From Pseudomonas nitroreducens (GTDB lineage: Bacteria > Pseudomonadota > Gammaproteobacteria > Pseudomonadales > Pseudomonadaceae), in NCBI RefSeq assembly GCF_024170165.1, contig NZ_JALJXP010000022.1, forward strand, positions 1-45,291: a DNA stretch of 45,291 nt, given 5' to 3'. The notes under the pieces were generated by a model. The model was given only the letters and a program-made list of their open reading frames with translations, was not told where the DNA came from and made no database searches. Position 1 is the stretch's first letter. Each line of letters begins with the position of its first letter. Shown in pieces: positions 1 through 7,384 of this stretch. The translations under genes and the position numbers were made by a program.

Positions 1-42
1 AAACTGGCCCGGATTGCCTTTGCTCTGATGAAGACTCAACAG

Positions 43-67
43 CCGTATCGGCCTACGGCCGATACGG
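43..67. repeat. Perfect 11-bp inverted repeat near left edge
   Basis: CCGTATCGGCC and GGCCGATACGG are exact inverted copies separated by TAC. There is no following T run on either strand, so an intrinsic terminator is not certain. It could be the end of a transcript from a gene left of the window or a short intergenic repeat. No gene is visible in bases 1-117. Confidence 0.55.
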
Positions 68-117
68 TGGGGTAGACATAGAATCTCCTACAGGGAGACG
101 CCAGAGCCAACCATAAA

Positions 118-148
118 AAAACCGCGCCCCATGGGCGCGGTTTTCTTT
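118..148 (-). terminator. Intrinsic terminator downstream of amidase gene
   Basis: A perfect 9-bp GC-rich stem (ACCGCGCCC / GGGCGCGGT, 121-129 and 133-141) with a 3-nt loop. On the minus strand it is followed by seven T residues, placing it just after the amidase stop codon. The plus strand has a TTTTCTTT tract, so it may also work in the other direction. Confidence 0.85.
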
Positions 149-169
149 CTGCCGACCGCAACCAGCCGA

Positions 170-1864
170 TCAGGCCAGCGGCGGCGTGCTCGGCGGCACC
201 AGGCGCCTGGAGCCGGTGGCTTCGAAGGCCGCGGCAAAGCGCAGCAGCGCGGAGTCGTCATAGGCGCGACCGGCAAAGGTCAGGCCCACCGGCATGCCGA
301 TATCGGCCATCACGCCCATCGGCACGGTGACGGTCGGCACGCCCAGGTGACGGATCGCCAGGTTGCCGTTGGCGACCCAGATGCCGTTGCTCCAGGCAAT
401 GTCGGCCGATTCCGGGTTGACGTCGGCGTCAGCCGGGCCGACGTCGGCCACGGTGGGGAACAGCACGGCGTCGAGCTTCAGGCCGTCCATCCAGTCTTCC
501 AGGTCGAGCTTGCGGGTCTTCTCCAGGCCGCGCAGGCCGTCGGGCAGCGACTCGATCTGGTCCCAGGTCTTCAGGCCACGCTTGGCCATGTTGACGTACT
601 CGTCCATGCCGGCGACCAGGTCGTCCTCACGGTTCGGCAGGGTGCCCGGGTCGTGCGGGAAGATCTGCGGGCCATCGACATCGGCCAGCTTGTTCAGCTT
701 GGGGTCGCCGTTGGCGCGGAGGAAATCGTCGAAGCCCCAGCCGGACAGCTCCCACAGTTCGTCATGCATGAACTGCTCGGTGACGAAGCCACGGTTGAAC
801 ACGGTCGGCGCGCCAGGACGGTCGCCCTCGCAGTTGGAAACCAGCGGGAAGTCCACTTCGACGACTTCGGCGCCGGCGGCTTCCAGGGCCTTGCGGGCCT
901 GTTCCCAGAGGTCGATGACCGAAGCACGGGTGTTGATGCGCTGGCCGGTCGGGCCGCCGATGCCAGGCTTCTCGCTGGTGCCGGCCAGTTCGTCCTTGTT
1001 GATGAACATGCGCGGCACGCCCAGGCGCTTGCCCTTGAGGGCTTCGGGGCCGGCGGCGAGGTCCAGGTAGGACGCCGGGCGCACATCGGCGACGGCGGGG
1101 ATCGGCACCCACGGCTGCAGGCGCCAGAGGTCGCCACGCTTGTCGGCGTCTTCGGCGACGACCACGTCGAGCACTTCCAGCAGGTCGGCCATGGTGCGCG
1201 CGTAGGGCACCACCACGTCCATGGTCGGGGTCAGCGGCCAGTTGCCACGCACCGAGATCACGCCACGGGACGGGGTGTAGGCGCACAGGCCGTTGTTCGA
1301 GGCCGGACCACGACCGCTGGACCAGGTTTCCTCCGCCAGGCCGAAGGCCGAGAAGCTCGCGGCGGTCGCGGTGCCGGCACCGTTGGAGGAGCCGGAGGCG
1401 AAGGGCGCGGTGAGGAACTTGCGGTTGTACGGGCTTTCCGCACGGCCGTAGACGCCGCGCTGCATGCCGCCGTTGGCCATGGGCGGCATGTTGGTCTTGC
1501 CCAGGCAGATGGCGCCGCCGGCGCGCAGGCGCTCGACGGTGAAGGCGTCGCGGTAGGCGACCAGGTCCTTGAAGGCCGGGCTGCCGGAGGCGGCGGTCAG
1601 GCCCTTGACCAGGTAGCTGTCCTTGGCGGTGTAGGGGATGCCGTCCAGCGGGCCGAGGGTCTCGCCACGGGCGCGGCGGGCGTCGGAGGCTTCGGCTTCC
1701 TTCAGCGCCTCGGTGTTGCGCACGACCAGCGCATTGAGCTTGCTCGGGCCATCGTAGGCGTCGATGCGCGCGAGGTAGGCCTTGACCAGTTCGACCGCGG
1801 TGGTGCGGCCCGACTCCAGGGCTTCACGCAGCTGCGCAATGGAAACTTCGGTTACCTCGATCAT
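170..1864 (-). CDS. Amidase signature family hydrolase
   Basis: A 564-residue amidohydrolase of the amidase-signature (AS) superfamily, which cleaves C-N amide bonds through a Ser-cisSer-Lys triad. The catalytic Lys is probably Lys81 (in DGIPYTAKDSY). The cis-Ser lies in the SGSSNG motif near residues 158-162, and the nucleophilic Ser in EETWSSGRGPAS, probably Ser183. That last loop departs from the usual D-T-G-G-S pattern, which suggests a divergent subfamily. Size fits stand-alone AS enzymes. There is no signal peptide, so it should be cytoplasmic. The start at 1864 was chosen because it is preceded by GGTGAAAGC and begins a typical AS helix; an upstream in-frame extension to 2116 looks non-coding. 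The gene is monocistronic, ends at a strong terminator, and overlaps a 30-codon leader frame by ATGA. Substrate cannot be told from sequence. Confidence 0.88.
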   Translation of the reverse strand: MIEVTEVSIAQLREALESGRTTAVELVKAYLARIDAYDGPSKLNALVVRNTEALKEAEASDARRARGETLGPLDGIPYTAKDSYLVKGLTAASGSPAFKDLVAYRDAFTVERLRAGGAICLGKTNMPPMANGGMQRGVYGRAESPYNRKFLTAPFASGSSNGAGTATAASFSAFGLAEETWSSGRGPASNNGLCAYTPSRGVISVRGNWPLTPTMDVVVPYARTMADLLEVLDVVVAEDADKRGDLWRLQPWVPIPAVADVRPASYLDLAAGPEALKGKRLGVPRMFINKDELAGTSEKPGIGGPTGQRINTRASVIDLWEQARKALEAAGAEVVEVDFPLVSNCEGDRPGAPTVFNRGFVTEQFMHDELWELSGWGFDDFLRANGDPKLNKLADVDGPQIFPHDPGTLPNREDDLVAGMDEYVNMAKRGLKTWDQIESLPDGLRGLEKTRKLDLEDWMDGLKLDAVLFPTVADVGPADADVNPESADIAWSNGIWVANGNLAIRHLGVPTVTVPMGVMADIGMPVGLTFAGRAYDDSALLRFAAAFEATGSRRLVPPSTPPLA

Positions 1865-1953
1865 GCTTTCACCGTCGGCTGAAGGGTGGTGGGAAGGGGC
1901 AGGTCTGCGTCGCGACGGACCCAGACGGCGCAAGTCGGAAAATGCGTGTTCAT
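1861..1953 (-). CDS. Possible 30-codon leader ORF overlapping amidase start
   Basis: A 30-residue frame that starts at ATG 1953 and ends in a TGA overlapping the amidase ATG (ATGA arrangement), the geometry of translational coupling. Upstream is AAGAGAATCGAG, a weak ribosome-binding match. About two thirds of codons end in G or C, lower than neighbouring genes, so coding is doubtful. The peptide is Pro/Thr-rich at its C-terminus with no recognisable domain. Confidence 0.25.
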   Translation of the reverse strand: MNTHFPTCAVWVRRDADLPLPTTLQPTVKA

Positions 1954-2130
1954 CTCGATTCTCTTGTACTTCTGTTACGCGACGGGAGTGAGTGTACCGT
2001 CGGCTGGCGGCAGCGTTCAGCGCCCGGCGGACAAACCGGATGCGCATCAACAGGCTGTGAAGGGCGAATACAGCCGCCAGGGCGCACACACTGGCATGCC
2101 CGATCAGAATACACAACAGTCGTAAATTAA
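1954..2130. other. Intergenic stretch upstream of amidase
   Basis: No convincing gene or clear sigma-70 promoter was found here. It separates the amidase gene from the terminator of the lipoprotein gene and should contain the amidase promoter. Confidence 0.4.
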
Positions 2131-2166
2131 AAAAAACGCCCGCCGAGTGGGGGGACTCGCCGGGCG
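2131..2166 (-). terminator. Intrinsic terminator of lipoprotein gene
   Basis: A 12-bp stem with one mismatch (2137-2148 pairing with 2155-2166) around a G-only loop. On the minus strand it is followed by at least six T residues. It lies 134 bases past the stop of the minus-strand lipoprotein gene. Confidence 0.8.
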
Positions 2167-2299
2167 ATAGTCGGGCGCTGGGGGGAGCGCCCCTGGAGAG
2201 TGAATCAGCGACGGCCCGGAGGCAGACCCTGACGCAGGCTATTCGCCGCCTGCCGGCGCTGGGCGGGTCGCTGGGGGGAGCGGCCCGCTCGAAGACGAT

Positions 2300-2689
2300 T
2301 CAACTGTGCTGGGCGCACTGGTAGGCGGCATCCAGCAGTTCGCCCTTGTCCTGCCAGGCGCTGCGCTGGTAGGCGCTGAAGTGGTTGCCGCCGGCAATCG
2401 GCGTCACCTGGACCATGCCGCTGGCCTGCCGCGGATCGGCGCTGCCGGTGAGCAACTGGCGGGTACTGCCGCTGTCGCTGACGAAGGTGGCGGTGCCGGG
2501 GGTGAGCCGACCGTCGACGCAGCTCAGATAGGCACTGCTGTCCTGGGCGGTGGTGCCGCCAAGGCTGTCCCAGCTCAGCCGGGTTTCCGAGGTCGCCGCG
2601 CAGCCGGTCAGGCTGGCCACGGCCAGCAGCAGCGGACCAAGGGAGATGCGGGCGGCCAGGCGATTGGGTGTGGGGCGCTGTGTGTTCAT
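2300..2689 (-). CDS. Small predicted lipoprotein, function unknown
   Basis: A 129-residue protein with an N-terminal basic segment, a hydrophobic stretch (about residues 15-29) and a lipobox (L-T-G-C, Cys30). It is therefore predicted to be lipidated and anchored in a membrane facing the periplasm. The mature part of about 100 residues is Ser/Thr-rich with two further Cys residues (in YLSCVDGR and AYQCAQHS) that could form a disulfide. I do not recognise a named family. The start is supported by AAGGGACAG upstream. It is monocistronic with its own terminator and is divergent from the gene at 2909. Confidence 0.75.
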   Translation of the reverse strand: MNTQRPTPNRLAARISLGPLLLAVASLTGCAATSETRLSWDSLGGTTAQDSSAYLSCVDGRLTPGTATFVSDSGSTRQLLTGSADPRQASGMVQVTPIAGGNHFSAYQRSAWQDKGELLDAAYQCAQHS

Positions 2690-2908
2690 CGTTTCTGTCC
2701 CTTGCTCGGTTCGACAAGCTCTTGGGACAGATAGTCAGCCGCGCCCGGCCGGCGCACCACTCGATTGCATCGATAGTGAAACTCGACGCCGTCGATGCTT
2801 GGGCGGCGACGGGTCGGCGGCACCGCTGCGCAGGAAGTTCGAACCCTCCCCGCCCGGCCAGGTCGCAACTCAGGAAGGCCCTGCATTGATGACCCCGGAG
2901 GACACGCC

Positions 2909-3328
2909 ATGAGCTATGACTGGGACCTGATCGAACGCCTGCTGCTGCGCGCGCAGGAATGCGCCGACCAACCCTACAAGGCCCGCGAGTGCGGCGAGGA
3001 AGTGGCCGAGCAGCACCGGCTGCAGGGCGAGCCGGTAGACGGCAGCGTCGATCACCTGAAGAAGGTCGCCGGCGACCTGGAGGGCGACCTGTTCGCCAAT
3101 GGCTATATCCAGGAACGCCCGCGCGAACACGGTGGCACCGGCAACAACTTCGAGCTGACCGAGCGCGGTACCGAACTGCTCACGCTGATCAGCCGCAGCT
3201 TCCCGGACCATCTGGTGTTCCGCCAGCTACTCGACGAACAGGGCGAAGCCGCGCTGCTGCCGGAGACCTTCGACCTGCTGGCCGAGCGCGCCACCCGCGA
3301 CCGGGTGAACGACCGCCCGGAGCGCTGA
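2909..3328 (+). CDS. Hypothetical protein, DUF2513-like winged-helix fold possible
   Basis: A 139-residue, acidic, soluble protein. The opening (MSYDWDLIERLLLRAQE) and the later segment ending in FELTERGTELLTLI resemble small DUF2513-type proteins with a winged-helix layout, in which the TERG motif begins the last helix. This is a pattern-level resemblance only. The start at 2909 follows a GGAGGAC ribosome-binding site; an upstream in-frame extension to 2795 has no such site. It is convergent with the GNAT gene 11 bases away. Such proteins are often scattered accessory genes, and no partner is evident here. Confidence 0.65.
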   Translation: MSYDWDLIERLLLRAQECADQPYKARECGEEVAEQHRLQGEPVDGSVDHLKKVAGDLEGDLFANGYIQERPREHGGTGNNFELTERGTELLTLISRSFPDHLVFRQLLDEQGEAALLPETFDLLAERATRDRVNDRPER

Positions 3329-3339
3329 CGCTTCAGCGA

Positions 3340-3840
3340 TCAGGCGGCAGGCAACTCCATCACCATCTCGTGCCACGCCATGCCGCCGTGGTCGGACGCC
3401 GACGGCTTCACGTAGCGGTAGCCGAAGCGCTCGTAGAGCGGCACGTGGCGGTCCTTGCACATCAGGTGGATGGTGCGCTTGCCGAGGCCGGCCATGCGTT
3501 CGATGAAGGTGCGCATCAGCAGCGTCGAATAGCCCTTGCCCTGCTGCGCCGGGTCGATCACCACCGACATGATCACCACGTTGGGCGCCGCCGCGTCATG
3601 GCCGATGAGTTCCTTGAACTCCTCGTCGGACATCACCACCTCGACCGCGCAGCCGCTGTTGATGAAGCCGATGATCTCGCCATCCTGCTCCATGATCAGG
3701 AAGCCCTCGGGGTACTGCGCGATGCGCGTGGCGATCTTCTCCCGAGTCGCGGCCTCGTCGCCTTCGTAGGCGGAAATCTCGATCTCGAAGCAGCGGTCGG
3801 TGTCGGCCAGGGTGGCGATGCGGAAAGTCGGTTGGTTCAT
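3340..3840 (-). CDS. GNAT family N-acetyltransferase
   Basis: A 166-residue protein that would transfer an acetyl group from acetyl-CoA to an amine. Motif A is clear: a beta-strand VVIMSVVIDP followed by the pyrophosphate-binding loop QQGKGYSTLL (about residues 98-107). The C-terminal HVPLYERFGYRYV is the usual GNAT motif B with its conserved Tyr and Gly. Length is normal for a single-domain GNAT, with a flavour of arylalkylamine acetyltransferases; the true substrate is unknown. It is transcribed divergently from the LysR gene at 3936, a common arrangement for a regulator and its target, and the palindrome at 3896-3912 lies between them. Confidence 0.85.
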   Translation of the reverse strand: MNQPTFRIATLADTDRCFEIEISAYEGDEAATREKIATRIAQYPEGFLIMEQDGEIIGFINSGCAVEVVMSDEEFKELIGHDAAAPNVVIMSVVIDPAQQGKGYSTLLMRTFIERMAGLGKRTIHLMCKDRHVPLYERFGYRYVKPSASDHGGMAWHEMVMELPAA

Positions 3841-3895
3841 GGTGATGGTCCGGCGAATCAGGTGGATCGGAGACAGCAGGATAATGAAAGCGCAG

Positions 3896-3912
3896 AATGC
3901 ACGTACTGCATT
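3896..3912. promoter_or_regulatory. Candidate LysR operator AATGCA-N5-TGCATT
   Basis: A perfect 6-5-6 inverted repeat, the spacing typical of LysR-type regulator sites (T-N11-A). It sits between the divergent GNAT and LysR genes. It overlaps an in-frame ATG at 3897, which argues that the LysR protein starts at the downstream GTG at 3936. Confidence 0.5.
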
Positions 3913-3935
3913 TTCTTCACCGGATACTGAACAGC

Positions 3936-4853
3936 GTGCACGCCAACCTGCGCCGCCTCGACCTCAACCTGCTGCTGGTGTTCGACGCCCTGTTCCGCCA
4001 CCGCAGCGTGGTGACCGCCGCCGACGAACTGGCCATGAGTCCCTCCGCCTGCAGCCACGCGCTGGGCCGCCTGCGCGACACCCTCGGCGATGAGCTGTTC
4101 GTCCGCGCCGGTAGCGCCATGCAGCCCACCGCCCAGGCCGAGCTGATGGCCGAAGGCATTGGCGAGGCCCTGGCGCTGCTCGCCGAGCGGCTGTCCAGCG
4201 CCGCGCCTTTCGACCCGGCCAGCACCACCCAGACCTTCGTCTTCGCCGCCACCGACTACACCAGCTTCACCTTGCTGCCGCGGCTGATCTCGCGAACCGA
4301 AACACTCGCACCGCACCTGCGCATCAAGGTCGTCTACGCCACCCAGCAGGATTCGCTCGACGACCTGCGCGAAGGCCGCGTGCACTTCGCCCTGGGGGTT
4401 CTCCACGAGCGCGCCGCAGACGACACCCTGGAAGCCATCGAGTGCTTCAGCGACGACTACGTGGTGGTCGCGCGCAAGGGGCACTCGCGGATCGGCGGCG
4501 GGCTTTCACTGCAGCAATACCTCGCCGAGCGGCATGTGGTGGTGCTGCCCTGGAGCGATGCCGTCGGCGTGATCGACAGCGCCCTGGCGCGCCAGGGCAT
4601 CCAGCGTGACGTGGCGGTGCAACTGCCCAGCCTGCTGGCCGCACCAAGCCTGGTCGCCGTCTCCGACTACCTGCTCACCCTGCCCCGCCGCGTGGCGCAA
4701 CAGCTCAATGCGGACGGCGCGCTGGCGCTCTATCCCACGCCCATCGAGCTGCCGCGCTACAGCCTGCGCATCCTCTACCACCCGCGCCACGCCAGCCGCC
4801 CGGCGCATCGCTGGCTGCGCGAGCAGATGCTGCAGGCGCTGGAGCACGGCTGA
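3936..4853 (+). CDS. LysR family transcriptional regulator
   Basis: A LysR-type regulator of about 305 residues. The N-terminal winged helix-turn-helix begins NLRRLDLNLLLVFDAL and continues through HRSVVTAADELAMSPSACSHALGRLR (about residues 5-50), followed by a periplasmic-binding-protein-like effector domain. The N-terminal pattern is that of the NodD/LinR-like LysR branch. GTG at 3936 was chosen because the family normally starts a few residues before the first DNA-binding helix; an ATG at 3897 would add 13 atypical residues and place a palindromic operator inside the coding region. Its probable target is the divergent GNAT gene, with autoregulation. It ends 10 bases from the convergent methyltransferase gene. 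Confidence 0.85.
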   Translation: MHANLRRLDLNLLLVFDALFRHRSVVTAADELAMSPSACSHALGRLRDTLGDELFVRAGSAMQPTAQAELMAEGIGEALALLAERLSSAAPFDPASTTQTFVFAATDYTSFTLLPRLISRTETLAPHLRIKVVYATQQDSLDDLREGRVHFALGVLHERAADDTLEAIECFSDDYVVVARKGHSRIGGGLSLQQYLAERHVVVLPWSDAVGVIDSALARQGIQRDVAVQLPSLLAAPSLVAVSDYLLTLPRRVAQQLNADGALALYPTPIELPRYSLRILYHPRHASRPAHRWLREQMLQALEHG

Positions 4854-4863
4854 GCGCGGCGCC

Positions 4864-5529
4864 TCAGCCCAGGCACATGGACAGTTCCACGTCATCGGCA
4901 AAGGGAATCGACAGGTAACGCCCGCCCGGCATCCGAACTTCGGCCAGGTACTCCGGGCAATAGTCGGCGTTGTCGGCGACGATCATCGAGCCGGGGCGCA
5001 GGCGACTTTCCACCAGCGCGAGGATTTCCGGGTAGAGCGATTTGGCGCCGTCGAGCAAGAGCAGGTCGATGCTCTCCGGCAGGTCGCGGGCCAGGGTCTG
5101 CAGTGCGTCCCCCTGGCGAATCTCCACCAGGTCGGCGACGCCGCCAGCTGCCAGGTTGGCCTGCGCCCGCGCCACTTTAGACGGCTCGAACTCGCTGGTG
5201 ATCAGCCGGCCGCCGCCGTTGTCGCGCAGCGCTGCGGCCAGGTGCAGGGTGGAGATGCCGAACGAGGTGCCGAACTCGACGATGTGCTTCGCGCCGATGC
5301 CGCGCGCCAGCATGTACAGCAGCGCGCCGGTTTCCCGCGAGACCGGCAGCGGCTGGTCCTTGAGCTGGCCGTAGAGTTCGCGGTACTGGGTCTTGCTCTG
5401 CATCAGGCGGGTCAGCGCGGCTGGGTCGAGGTTGGCGAAAGCCGGGCTGGACTGCGGCGAGGCGGCGTCAGCCTCTTCGAACAGGTGCTGCAGCAGGGGG
5501 GCGATGGGGGCGGTAGTGAGGGTCGTCAT
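4864..5529 (-). CDS. SAM-dependent O-methyltransferase-like protein
   Basis: A 221-residue class I methyltransferase of the catechol / caffeoyl-CoA O-methyltransferase type. The SAM-binding motif I is VEFGTSFGISTLHLA (about residues 84-98). Motif IV is LLLLDGAKSLYPEIL, with the Asp expected to bind SAM or metal, and IVADNADYC provides the second Asp. The N-terminal region is helical, as in this family. The substrate is unknown. It is divergent from a TetR regulator with 96 bases between the start codons, so it is likely the TetR target. Confidence 0.82.
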   Translation of the reverse strand: MTTLTTAPIAPLLQHLFEEADAASPQSSPAFANLDPAALTRLMQSKTQYRELYGQLKDQPLPVSRETGALLYMLARGIGAKHIVEFGTSFGISTLHLAAALRDNGGGRLITSEFEPSKVARAQANLAAGGVADLVEIRQGDALQTLARDLPESIDLLLLDGAKSLYPEILALVESRLRPGSMIVADNADYCPEYLAEVRMPGGRYLSIPFADDVELSMCLG

Positions 5530-5576
5530 GCTGGGTTTCCCGTGTGGAATTTGAGTGCGAAACAGCGCCCGACTAG

Positions 5577-5612
5577 AATGCGATCTTTTCGTCAGGTTTT
5601 ACTATTCGCATT
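5577..5612. promoter_or_regulatory. Possible TetR operator (AATGCGA ... TCGCATT)
   Basis: Two 7-base arms form an exact inverted repeat with a 22-base spacer in the divergent methyltransferase-TetR gap. The spacer is longer than in most TetR operators, so this is only a candidate. Confidence 0.3.
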
Positions 5613-5625
5613 GCCGGAGCCAGCC

Positions 5626-6255
5626 ATGAGCGAACGCCGCAGCCCGCGTATTTCCACGCGCAAGGAGCCGAAACAGGCGCGCTCCAACGACCTCGTGACG
5701 GCCATTCTCGATGCCGCTGTTCAGGTTCTGGAGAAGGAAGGCGCCCAGCGTTTCACCACCGCGCGGGTCGCCGAGCGCGCCGGGGTCAGCGTCGGCTCGC
5801 TGTACCAGTACTTCCCGAACAAGGCCGCGATCCTCTTCCGCCTGCAGAGCGACGAGTGGCGGCAGACCACCGAGCTGCTCTGCGGCCTGCTCAGCGATGC
5901 CACCCAGGCGCCGCTGCAACGCCTGCGCAACCTGGTGCACGCCTTCATCCGCTCCGAGTGCGAGGAAGCGCGCATGCGGATTGCCCTGAGCGACGCTGCC
6001 CCGCTCTACCGCGACGCCCCCGAGGCCAGGGAAGCCAAGGCCGCCAGCGAAGGCATCTTCCAGGTATTCATCGCCGAGGTCCTGCCCGACGCCAGCGATG
6101 CACAGCGCACGCTGGCCCGCGAACTGATCACCACGACGCTGGGCTCGGTGGGCAAGCAGTTCTCGGAGAGCCCGCGCAGCGCGGAGGAAATCCAGGCGTT
6201 CAGCGCGGCCATGGCGGACATGTTCTGCGCGTACCTGCAGAGCCTCATGCAGTAA
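5626..6255 (+). CDS. TetR/AcrR family transcriptional regulator
   Basis: A 209-residue TetR-type repressor. The N-terminal helix-turn-helix spans about residues 23-70: AILDAAVQVLEKEG, then TTARVAERAGVSVGSLYQYF followed by PNKAAIL, the canonical TetR signature. The C-terminal ligand-binding half is helical and ends near MADMFCAYLQSLMQ. The start at 5626 follows GCCGGAGCCAGCC, a usable ribosome-binding site. It is divergent from the O-methyltransferase gene, its most likely target. It converges on the B3/B4 protein gene with only four bases between the stops. Confidence 0.9.
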   Translation: MSERRSPRISTRKEPKQARSNDLVTAILDAAVQVLEKEGAQRFTTARVAERAGVSVGSLYQYFPNKAAILFRLQSDEWRQTTELLCGLLSDATQAPLQRLRNLVHAFIRSECEEARMRIALSDAAPLYRDAPEAREAKAASEGIFQVFIAEVLPDASDAQRTLARELITTTLGSVGKQFSESPRSAEEIQAFSAAMADMFCAYLQSLMQ

Positions 6256-6259
6256 CGGG

Positions 6260-6952
6260 TCAGGCTCGACTTTCCACCAGCAGCGTCTCGACACGGGCAC
6301 CTGGCATCATCGCCAGCAGCCCGGCAACCAGCTGGTCGCCCGCTTCGCGCAAGGCTTCCAGCGGCATCTCCGGCAAGCTTTCGAGGATGAACCACATATG
6401 CTGCGCCTCGGCGTCCAGGCGGGTGCGCACGCCCTGGCGCCAGTTCCAGCGACGGCAGGTGACGCCCATCTCATCGCGCCAGATGACTTCGCCGGCCTCG
6501 GGCGACTCATGGGCCGGGGCGCCGTCCTTCATGGTGTCGAAGGTCTCGCTGCCATCGGCGATCACCAGGCGCGGGGTGCCGGTGTAGGCGGCGAGGTTTT
6601 CGCCGCCTACGGGAATGGCGAATTGCACGCTGATGGCGTTGTACAGGTCCACCACGGGATCGATGCTCGGCAGGCTGCCGTCACGCAATGCGCGCTTGCG
6701 CAGCGCCTCCGCGGAACAGGGCGTGCGCTGGGGTTTGGCGCCGAAGCGACGGAACACCTCGGCCCAGGCCGCCAGATGCGCATCGCCCCAGGCCGGTTGG
6801 CCCGCCGCCAGTGCCGCGCAGGCTCGCTGCAGGGCCTGCTCCGCCACTTCCGGGTGGAGGATAGGCGCGGCTTCCACGGTGATGCTCAGGGCACGAAAGC
6901 CGGGAGCGAGGGTGGCGATGGCGGGAGTGATTTGCGGCGTGACGGCTTGCAT
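6260..6952 (-). CDS. B3/B4 tRNA-binding domain protein
   Basis: A 230-residue protein matching the stand-alone B3/B4 domain of phenylalanyl-tRNA synthetase beta subunit, the editing-like domain that contacts aminoacyl-tRNA. Supporting segments are SLPSIDPVVDLYNAISVQF, then IPVGGENLAAYTG, followed by DGSETFDTMKDG and GEVIWRDEMGVTCRRWNWRQ. These proteins are thought to act on mischarged tRNA or as small-molecule-binding folds; the exact role is not established. ATG 6952 is preferred because AAGGATTCC sits just upstream; an ATG 21 bases earlier lacks one. It may be co-transcribed with the 30-residue frame at 7011-7103. Confidence 0.8.
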   Translation of the reverse strand: MQAVTPQITPAIATLAPGFRALSITVEAAPILHPEVAEQALQRACAALAAGQPAWGDAHLAAWAEVFRRFGAKPQRTPCSAEALRKRALRDGSLPSIDPVVDLYNAISVQFAIPVGGENLAAYTGTPRLVIADGSETFDTMKDGAPAHESPEAGEVIWRDEMGVTCRRWNWRQGVRTRLDAEAQHMWFILESLPEMPLEALREAGDQLVAGLLAMMPGARVETLLVESRA

Positions 6953-7010
6953 GGCGGAATCCTTGAGGTGCATCGGAAACGAGGTGGAACGGTCTGGCGA
7001 ATCGCCCGCC

Positions 7011-7103
7011 TCAACGGCGGACGAAGTTGCGCCTGTTGTAGTCGCCCCAGGCGACGGACAAGGTTTTCAGCACACACAGCAAGGTGGTCCATCTGGACTT
7101 CAT
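7011..7103 (-). CDS. Candidate 30-residue basic small protein
   Basis: A 30-codon frame with a strong ribosome-binding site (CCGGAG, 8 bases before the ATG at 7103). About 86 percent of its codons end in G or C, matching real genes here. The peptide starts MKSRWTTLLCVL, has a hydrophobic N-terminal half, then a WGDYNRR segment, and ends FVRR. It carries about seven basic residues against one acidic. I do not recognise it. It lies 58 bases upstream of the B3/B4 gene in the same direction, so the two may share a transcript. Too short for most gene finders. Confidence 0.5.
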   Translation of the reverse strand: MKSRWTTLLCVLKTLSVAWGDYNRRNFVRR

Positions 7104-7384
7104 TGGAATAGCTCCGGAATCGGTGGGAATGGGGCACGAACGGCGCGCCCGACCCGCACAGTTCTACCGGCATGGCGTCATCGCTGCCATGAAATCCCCG
7201 AATGAACAATTAGCCCAGCTTATGCAGAGCCACAGAAATCAGCCTCGCTAATACCCCAGGCTTTAGCTGAACTGAACTGTCGGGCCGCAGAAATCGTGCA
7301 TTGAAGTACGCCCTCGCCAGCGGTGAGATGGGCCGGCGGACAACCCACCGCCCCCGACAACAACGAGAAAGAGGTTCGCGCCCC

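Noticed and set aside
131..1882. Long open frame on the plus strand opposite the amidase
   Set aside because: High-GC antisense shadow: composition rich in Gly/His/Gln/Arg with no domain, while the minus strand has clear catalytic motifs.
2205..2717. Alternative minus-strand frame over the lipoprotein gene
   Set aside because: Arg/Gln/Pro-rich translation without a domain; the overlapping frame has a lipobox and a good ribosome-binding site.
3858..4484. Minus-strand frame opposite the first LysR gene
   Set aside because: Antisense shadow with Gly/Gln/Val/His-rich composition crossing the palindromic control region.
7104..7384. Possible second small gene between the 30-residue frame and the MBL hydrolase
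   Set aside because: Only short frames without ribosome-binding sites were seen; this gap more likely holds the promoters.
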